Assembly (NCBI GenBank): GCA_017390825.1
Contig: JAFPAK010000105.1
Span: 1-12,411, forward strand
DNA length: 12,411 nucleotides
Reading direction: 5' to 3'
From: Clostridia bacterium
Lineage (GTDB): Bacteria > Bacillota_A > Clostridia > Oscillospirales > Acutalibacteraceae
In this document: positions 7,089 to 12,411 of the stretch, in pieces
How positions within the stretch are numbered: position 1 is the first letter of the stretch
Layout of the letters: the number at the start of each line of letters is the position of its first letter
Position numbers and translations under genes: made by a program
The notes under the pieces: generated by a model
The model's database searches: none
Told to the model about the DNA's origin: nothing
The model's input: the letters and a program-made list of their open reading frames with translations, nothing else

Positions 7089-8053
7089 CACATTATTTTA
7101 TCATCAACCCCGCGGCCGGAAAGCACAGAGCATTGGAATTGGAAGATAAAATAAGAGCGGTAATGGTATCTATTGGCGAACCATATGATATTATTTTCAC
7201 TGAGTATGCACATCACGCTATTGAAATAGTTAAAAGTATTGCAAGCAAAAATAAAGAGTGTCGTTTCTATGCCTGTGGCGGAGACGGCACGCTTTTTGAT
7301 GTTGTAAACGGCGCATGTGAATATGAAAATGCAGCAGTCGGTGTTATACCGTACGGTTCAGGTAACGATTTTACACGCAGCTTTGAATACCGTGAGCGGT
7401 TTCTTGATATAAGAGCTCAGGTAAAGGGAAGTACGGTTCCGCTTGATCTTATCAGATTTGAGGATATGTATAGCTGTAATGTCTGCTCGCTCGGTATGGA
7501 TGCTGAGGTCGTAAACCATAAATCCCGCCGTAAATTGCTGTCAAGAATAAGCGGACCGCTTGCATATAATATATCGGTGTTTACTGCCTTTGTCTTCAAC
7601 CTAAAAAACAAATTCAGAGTATGTGCAGACGGCGAGGAGTTTTTTAGCGGTGACTGCGCCCTTTGCTCCATTGCCAACGGCAAGTATTACGGAGGTGGAT
7701 TCAAGGCTGCACCCGATGCTGTTATGAACGACGGTATTATTGATCTTTCGGTAATTGAATCGATATCACATCTGGATGTTTTAAAACTTTTACCAATATA
7801 TAAAAAGGGCTTACATACGAATCTCCCGATCTGCCACATCAAACAGTGCCGTAAGGTATCAATTGAGTGCGAAAAGGAAATGTCCGTTAATCTCGACGGC
7901 GAGTTGTTCCGTAGAAAAAAAGCAGAGTTTGAAATCATACCGGGTAAGTTGAAGTTTATTTTGCCCGCTGTTGCAGTAACCGAAAAAGACGGCAAACGTG
8001 CAAAATCATCTGCAAATGTTAAGCGTGCAGCGGCTTTGAATGAACAAAACTGA
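7085..8053 (+). CDS. Diacylglycerol kinase-family lipid kinase (DagK/DgkB/YegS-like)
   Basis: The 322-residue cytosolic enzyme belongs to the family that phosphorylates diacylglycerol or related lipids using ATP. It shows NPAAGK (8-13), the nucleotide-binding GGDGT (65-69), GSGNDF (91-96) and the C-terminal DGELF (271-275), with the two-domain length typical of the family. The last 25 or so residues after KFILPA are charged and look like a non-conserved tail. GTG at 7085 is well placed after AGGAG (7071-7075) and overlaps the methyltransferase stop. In Gram-positive bacteria DgkB returns diacylglycerol released during lipoteichoic acid synthesis to the phospholipid pool, so a location at the end of a glycerophosphate polymer operon is fitting, although the actual substrate is not shown by sequence. 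No GC-rich terminator follows; only an AT-rich stretch precedes the groES promoter. Confidence 0.9.
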   Translation: MTHYFIINPAAGKHRALELEDKIRAVMVSIGEPYDIIFTEYAHHAIEIVKSIASKNKECRFYACGGDGTLFDVVNGACEYENAAVGVIPYGSGNDFTRSFEYRERFLDIRAQVKGSTVPLDLIRFEDMYSCNVCSLGMDAEVVNHKSRRKLLSRISGPLAYNISVFTAFVFNLKNKFRVCADGEEFFSGDCALCSIANGKYYGGGFKAAPDAVMNDGIIDLSVIESISHLDVLKLLPIYKKGLHTNLPICHIKQCRKVSIECEKEMSVNLDGELFRRKKAEFEIIPGKLKFILPAVAVTEKDGKRAKSSANVKRAAALNEQN

Positions 8054-8094
8054 ATTTAAAATTTTAATTTTTTATTAATTTGTCAATAATATAC

Positions 8095-8122
8095 TTGATT
8101 TTTTGAAAAAAGTGACTACAAT
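8095..8122 (+). promoter_or_regulatory. groESL promoter
   Basis: TTGATT (8095-8100) and TACAAT (8117-8122) are separated by 16 bases, placing the start point near 8129, inside the CIRCE element. This fits a housekeeping-sigma promoter silenced by a repressor bound at +1. It also separates the chaperone operon from the preceding lipid kinase gene. Confidence 0.7.
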
Positions 8123-8127
8123 AGTAT

Positions 8128-8154
8128 TTAGCACTCAGGACCAAAGAGTGCCAA
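8128..8154 (+). promoter_or_regulatory. CIRCE operator (HrcA binding site)
   Basis: The sequence TTAGCACTC-N9-GAGTGCCAA matches the CIRCE consensus TTAGCACTC-N9-GAGTGCTAA with a single mismatch in the right arm and the exact 9-base spacer. It overlaps the predicted groESL start point. In Bacillota the HrcA repressor binds CIRCE and releases it on heat stress; hrcA itself is not in this window. Confidence 0.95.
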
Positions 8155-8187
8155 TTTAACATTTTACACTTTTAGGAGGCATTAGAT

Positions 8188-8472
8188 ATGAACATTAAAC
8201 CACTTGCTGACCGTGTAGTATTAAAATCGGTCGAAGCAGAAGCAACCACAACCAGCGGTATTATACTTACCGGTAACGCAAAGGAAAAGCCGCAGATGTC
8301 CGAAGTTGTGGCAGTAGGTCCCGGCAAGCTTGTTGACGGCACAGTAAAAGCTGTTGAAGTTAAGGCGGGCGATAAGGTGCTTGTAAGCAAATACGCTGGC
8401 ACAGAGGTAAAGATCGACGAGATTGAATACACTATCGTTTCAGAAGATGACATTCTTGCTATTGTTGAATAA
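8188..8472 (+). CDS. groES: Co-chaperonin GroES (Hsp10)
   Basis: The 94-residue protein is the 10-kDa lid that caps the GroEL cage in the cytosol. The sequence is colinear with the family throughout: MNIKPLADRVVLK at the N terminus, the mobile loop with TTSGIILTGNAKEKPQ (about 21-36) that docks on GroEL, VVAVGPGK, and the C-terminal VSKYAGTEVKIDEIEYTIV with DDILAIVE at the end. Full family length. A strong AGGAGG (8174-8179) precedes the ATG by 8 bases. It is the first gene of the CIRCE-controlled operon and lies 16 bases before groEL. Confidence 0.98.
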   Translation: MNIKPLADRVVLKSVEAEATTTSGIILTGNAKEKPQMSEVVAVGPGKLVDGTVKAVEVKAGDKVLVSKYAGTEVKIDEIEYTIVSEDDILAIVE

Positions 8473-8482
8473 TTGGAGGTAA

Positions 8483-10126
<1,644 letters not shown>

Positions 10127-10146
10127 TTTTTATAATCCCAAAGATC

Positions 10147-10187
10147 AAAAGAACGAAAATTTTTCAAAATTTTCGTTCTTTTTTTAT
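10147..10187 (+). terminator. Intrinsic terminator of groESL
   Basis: A long perfect stem (AAAAGAACGAAAATTT, 10147-10162, paired with its reverse complement at 10167-10182) with a TTCA loop runs directly into a T-rich tract (TTCTTTTTTTATTT). It lies 20 bases after the groEL stop codon. Confidence 0.92.
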
Positions 10188-10229
10188 TTATAAAAAAATT
10201 TTTAAAAATTTTTAATTTTTCTGCCGGTT

Positions 10230-10257
10230 TTTAGATATTTGAGTTGTTGTATATAAT
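10230..10257 (+). promoter_or_regulatory. Putative promoter for the disrupted dockerin-type gene
   Basis: A perfect TATAAT (10252-10257) has a weak -35 match, TTTAGA (10230-10235), at 16 bases. The predicted start near 10264 gives a leader of about 105 bases before the ATG at 10371. The sequence around it is very AT-rich, so the -35 assignment is uncertain. Confidence 0.45.
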
Positions 10258-10291
10258 AGATAGTGAAAACTAATTAATTTTTTTAATAAAT

Positions 10292-10318
10292 GGGGTGGTT
10301 TTTATGAGAATATTATAA
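10292..10318 (+). other. Four-codon minicistron in the leader (MRIL-stop)
   Basis: GGGGTGG (10292-10298) stands 5 bases before ATG AGA ATA TTA TAA (10304-10318), so a ribosome could start here and stop after four residues. It is too short to be a protein gene. It may be a leader peptide, a decayed start of a lost signal-peptide gene, or chance in an AT-rich leader. The rest of 10190-10370 holds only the putative promoter and A/T tracts. Confidence 0.25.
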
Positions 10319-10370
10319 TTTTTCTATTTTTATAAGAATAACAAATACTAAAATAAAGGAGGAAATTTTC

Positions 10371-11115
10371 ATGAAAAAACAGAAAATAATATTTAAAGTA
10401 ATCGCATTAACTTTATCGTTCGCTATGGTTTTTCAGTATTCGCCGTATCATTTTCTGCGAATGCCATAACCGACTGGGAAAGTAAGATAACAGATCAACT
10501 TGCCGGGGTTATTGAAAGTGCCTCCCCAGACAAGCTGATACTTGTTGCTATCTGGTACAGCGATATTAATTATGACGAGGTAAATAAGGAAGTAGAAAAT
10601 AAGACCGGTCTCACCGCCGAAAGCATTGATACAGACCTTGCAATGCCTTCAGAGGAGCTTTTGAATAAGATCGGAACCTTGTCGGACTCAACGTCGCTAA
10701 CCGAGGCAGAACTTTCATCAATACAGCAGGAAGTACAGCAAGGTATGAAAGCGTATCTTGCAAAGACCGAAGCTAAAAGAGAATATGAAAGAGAATTGAC
10801 AGATCAGTTCATTTTATCAAAGCGCAGTATCGCAAAAGAAAAGTATATTGAAAAAGGCAACACGATTAAAAACTCTTTGAAGCTTGCAGATGCAGATATT
10901 AAGTTTCAAAGTCAATATGCTCCTATGATAATTACCGAAATGACGGTATCTGAAATTCAAGCTACTGCAAAGAAAGCGTATGTTGAAGAGATATATTATT
11001 ACGAAGACATAACTGCAACTGATTGTAGTGAATCTGACGAGGAAACCAGGACGGTTCAATTAATGTAAAAGATACATTGGTTGTACAGCAATATATTTCA
11101 AATTATGCAAATTAA
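10371..11115 (+). pseudogene. Disrupted gene for an exported protein with a single dockerin-like repeat (two frame breaks)
   Basis: ATG 10371 follows AAAGGAGG (10356-10363 region) and begins a signal peptide (KKQKIIFKVIALTLSFAMVF), but the frame stops at 10469 after 32 residues. Shifting by -1 at the T5 run (10429-10433) restores a proper signal peptide ending SVFAVSFSANA and an open frame of about 190 residues, rich in charged helices, up to SESDE. A second -1 shift near 11039-11043 is needed to continue into GNQDGSINVKDTLVVQQYIS followed by NYAN and stop at 11115. That last part is one dockerin type I-like Ca-binding repeat. Both breaks look like one-base losses in short homopolymers (T6 to T5, G3 to G2). 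Repaired, the product would have 248 residues. The middle domain (contains KLILVAIWYSDINYDEV and APMIITEMTVSEIQ) is not one I can name. Assembly error or programmed frameshifting are alternatives to decay. Confidence 0.7.
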
Positions 11116-11126
11116 GAATAAATTTA

Positions 11127-11155
11127 TTGACTTTGTATAAATATTATATTATATT
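11127..11155 (+). promoter_or_regulatory. Promoter of the LRR/dockerin protein gene
   Basis: TTGACT (11127-11132) and TATATT (11150-11155) are separated by 17 bases, giving a start near 11162, though this leaves a very short leader because AAAGGAGG begins at 11165. The element lies directly after the stop of the disrupted gene, so the two are probably separate transcription units. Confidence 0.55.
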
Positions 11156-11179
11156 AAAAATAACAAAGGAGGAATTTTT

Positions 11180-12411
11180 ATGAAAAAATTATTAGCTATT
11201 ATATTGACTCTTGTTTTGTTAATCAGTAGTGCTAGTATTTCTGCTTCGGCTTTGCCTGCTAATTTGAATGGATATTTTGATAACGGGCTGGCTTATGACC
11301 ACAGTGACCTTTTTACATATGATATTCGATTACCGTTCGGTGCTTACTTTTTTAACACATATTACAGATTGCCTACAGATACACAGAGACTTATAGATGC
11401 TCTTTACATATTCCCTAGCGACAATGAAGGCAGACTAATGGATTTTGATTATGAAAATCCCGATGATAACACATCCTTATATCTGGAGTTTATGTCGTTT
11501 TTTAACAAGCCTAATGTAATTATATTTAATGGAATCACCTATATCGGCGATGGATTTTTTGAGTATTATACCAAGACAAATCGTATTTATATTCCCAACT
11601 CTGTGACACAAATAAGTGATACTGCATTCAATTCAGATAATGATATAACGATTGTTGCAAGTAAAGATAGCTACGCAATTGAATACGCCATTGAAAAAGA
11701 CATGGATTATGTTATTGTTGACGAAAGCAATATTAAAGCTATGACAAAAAGTGAAATTGAAAGCTTTTTTAGATTTGACACATACAATAAGTCTGTAACT
11801 GAATTGGTGCGCGAGGAAGGAGTCTTTTATGACGAAGAATCCGGGTTTGTGTGCAAGCCGCTTGATGATAATACCGTTTCAGTGTTAGCATATTATTTAT
11901 ATAATCCAAAAACAACGTCACTTACTCCGATTGAGTCAAATAAAGAGCTTGTTATTCCTGAAAGCATTGCAGGATATACTGTTTCGCGTGTTGAGCCGTA
12001 TTTCGGTGCAAATGATACATTTTTCTGTCAACTTGATCCTTATCTTGAAGCGTGCTATCTTGCTGATTACAAGAATATTAGTAAGGTGACTTTCCCAAGC
12101 ACCTTGACTGAATTAGGCTTAAAGAACTGTGCGATTCCGGAAATAGTTGTTCCTAAAAACATTACAAGTCTTGGCGTTTTTAATGGAAACATAAATAAGA
12201 TAACCTTGACAAACGATGTTAAAACGCTTTACGTTGAACAAACAACTCCGATAAAATTTACAGTTATGAATGCGGAGTTGAATGAGAGTGCATCATTATC
12301 TTTCTATACAACGGTTTACGGTCTTGAAAATTCGTTTGTTCACAAGCTTGCAAGAGAATGTTTCTGCAATTTCGAAAGTGTAGGTATATTTGGTGATGTA
12401 AATCAGGACGG
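11180..12411 (+). CDS. Exported BspA-like leucine-rich repeat (LRR_5) protein with C-terminal dockerin, 3' end beyond window
   Basis: The frame stays open for 410 codons to the window edge. ATG 11180 follows AAAGGAGG (11165-11172) by 7 bases. Residues 1-24 form a signal peptide with a basic start, a leucine-rich core and an ASA cleavage site before LPANLN. A region of unknown fold follows (about 25-110). Residues about 113-181 match the LRR_5/BspA pattern: ITYIGDGFF, then IYIPNSVTQISDTAF, then ASKDSYAIEYAIEKDMDYVIVDE, which is the usual end of a repeat block. A second diverged set runs from about 250 (ELVIPESIAGYTV) to 400, including VTFPSTLTELGL and IVVPKNITSLGVF. The last seven residues, GDVNQDG (405-411), are the opening Ca-binding loop of a type I dockerin. 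It is likely a secreted or cellulosome-type surface protein; binding target unknown. Confidence 0.88.
   Translation, partial: MKKLLAIILTLVLLISSASISASALPANLNGYFDNGLAYDHSDLFTYDIRLPFGAYFFNTYYRLPTDTQRLIDALYIFPSDNEGRLMDFDYENPDDNTSLYLEFMSFFNKPNVIIFNGITYIGDGFFEYYTKTNRIYIPNSVTQISDTAFNSDNDITIVASKDSYAIEYAIEKDMDYVIVDESNIKAMTKSEIESFFRFDTYNKSVTELVREEGVFYDEESGFVCKPLDDNTVSVLAYYLYNPKTTSLTPIESNKELVIPESIAGYTVSRVEPYFGANDTFFCQLDPYLEACYLADYKNISKVTFPSTLTELGLKNCAIPEIVVPKNITSLGVFNGNINKITLTNDVKTLYVEQTTPIKFTVMNAELNESASLSFYTTVYGLENSFVHKLARECFCNFESVGIFGDVNQD

Noticed and set aside
8054..8094. Possible terminator after the lipid kinase gene
   Set aside because: The stretch has AT-only self-complementarity with T runs but no GC-containing stem, so an intrinsic terminator cannot be supported.
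10643..11068. Independent 141-codon gene starting at ATG 10643
   Set aside because: There is no ribosome binding site before this ATG, and the same frame is open upstream to the signal peptide region; it is better read as the middle of the disrupted exported-protein gene.

Overview
The window looks like a chromosomal segment from a moderately AT-rich, low-GC Gram-positive anaerobe of the class Clostridia, probably in the Ruminococcus/[Eubacterium] siraeum area of the Oscillospiraceae. This placement is inferred from strong GGAGG-type ribosome binding sites, frequent TTG/GTG starts, a CIRCE-controlled groESL operon, glycerophosphate-polymer (teichoic-acid-like) genes, and exported proteins with dockerin-like Ca-binding motifs. 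No rRNA, tRNA, CRISPR array, integrase or transposase was found.

Layout. At 1-46 there is a minus-strand promoter and ribosome binding site for a gene lying off the left edge. At 69-249 lies a dense cluster of small palindromes punctuated by copies of a nonamer (AATATCACT or its reverse complement), ending in a stronger hairpin that can terminate the next gene. A minus-strand gene for a small two-CBS-domain protein occupies 265-681. Its promoter (714-742) diverges from the promoter (807-835) of a long plus-strand operon.

Plus-strand cell-envelope operon, about 842-8053: ABC-2 permease (TagG-like), ABC ATPase (TagH-like), a glycosyltransferase-fold protein that appears to have lost its metal-binding motif, a large fusion of a GT2 glycosyltransferase with a CDP-glycerol glycerophosphotransferase (TagF-like), a THUMP-domain 23S rRNA methyltransferase, and a diacylglycerol-kinase-type lipid kinase. 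Together the first four genes look like assembly and export machinery for a glycosylated glycerophosphate polymer; the lipid kinase could recycle diacylglycerol. The methyltransferase has no evident envelope role but is coupled to the lipid kinase by a 4-nt overlap. Four of these six genes use GTG or TTG starts.

Heat-shock operon, 8095-10187: promoter, CIRCE operator, groES, groEL and a clear intrinsic terminator.

Right end, 10188-12411: an AT-rich leader with a tiny well-spaced minicistron, then a disrupted gene for an exported protein with one dockerin-like repeat (two single-base frame breaks), then the start of a BspA/LRR_5-type exported protein whose dockerin begins at the window edge. 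These two neighbours share export signals, upstream sequence and dockerin-like motifs and resemble accessory surface or cellulosome-type proteins. The most unusual items are the palindrome/nonamer cluster, the degenerate glycosyltransferase beside the fusion enzyme, and the twice-frameshifted dockerin gene.
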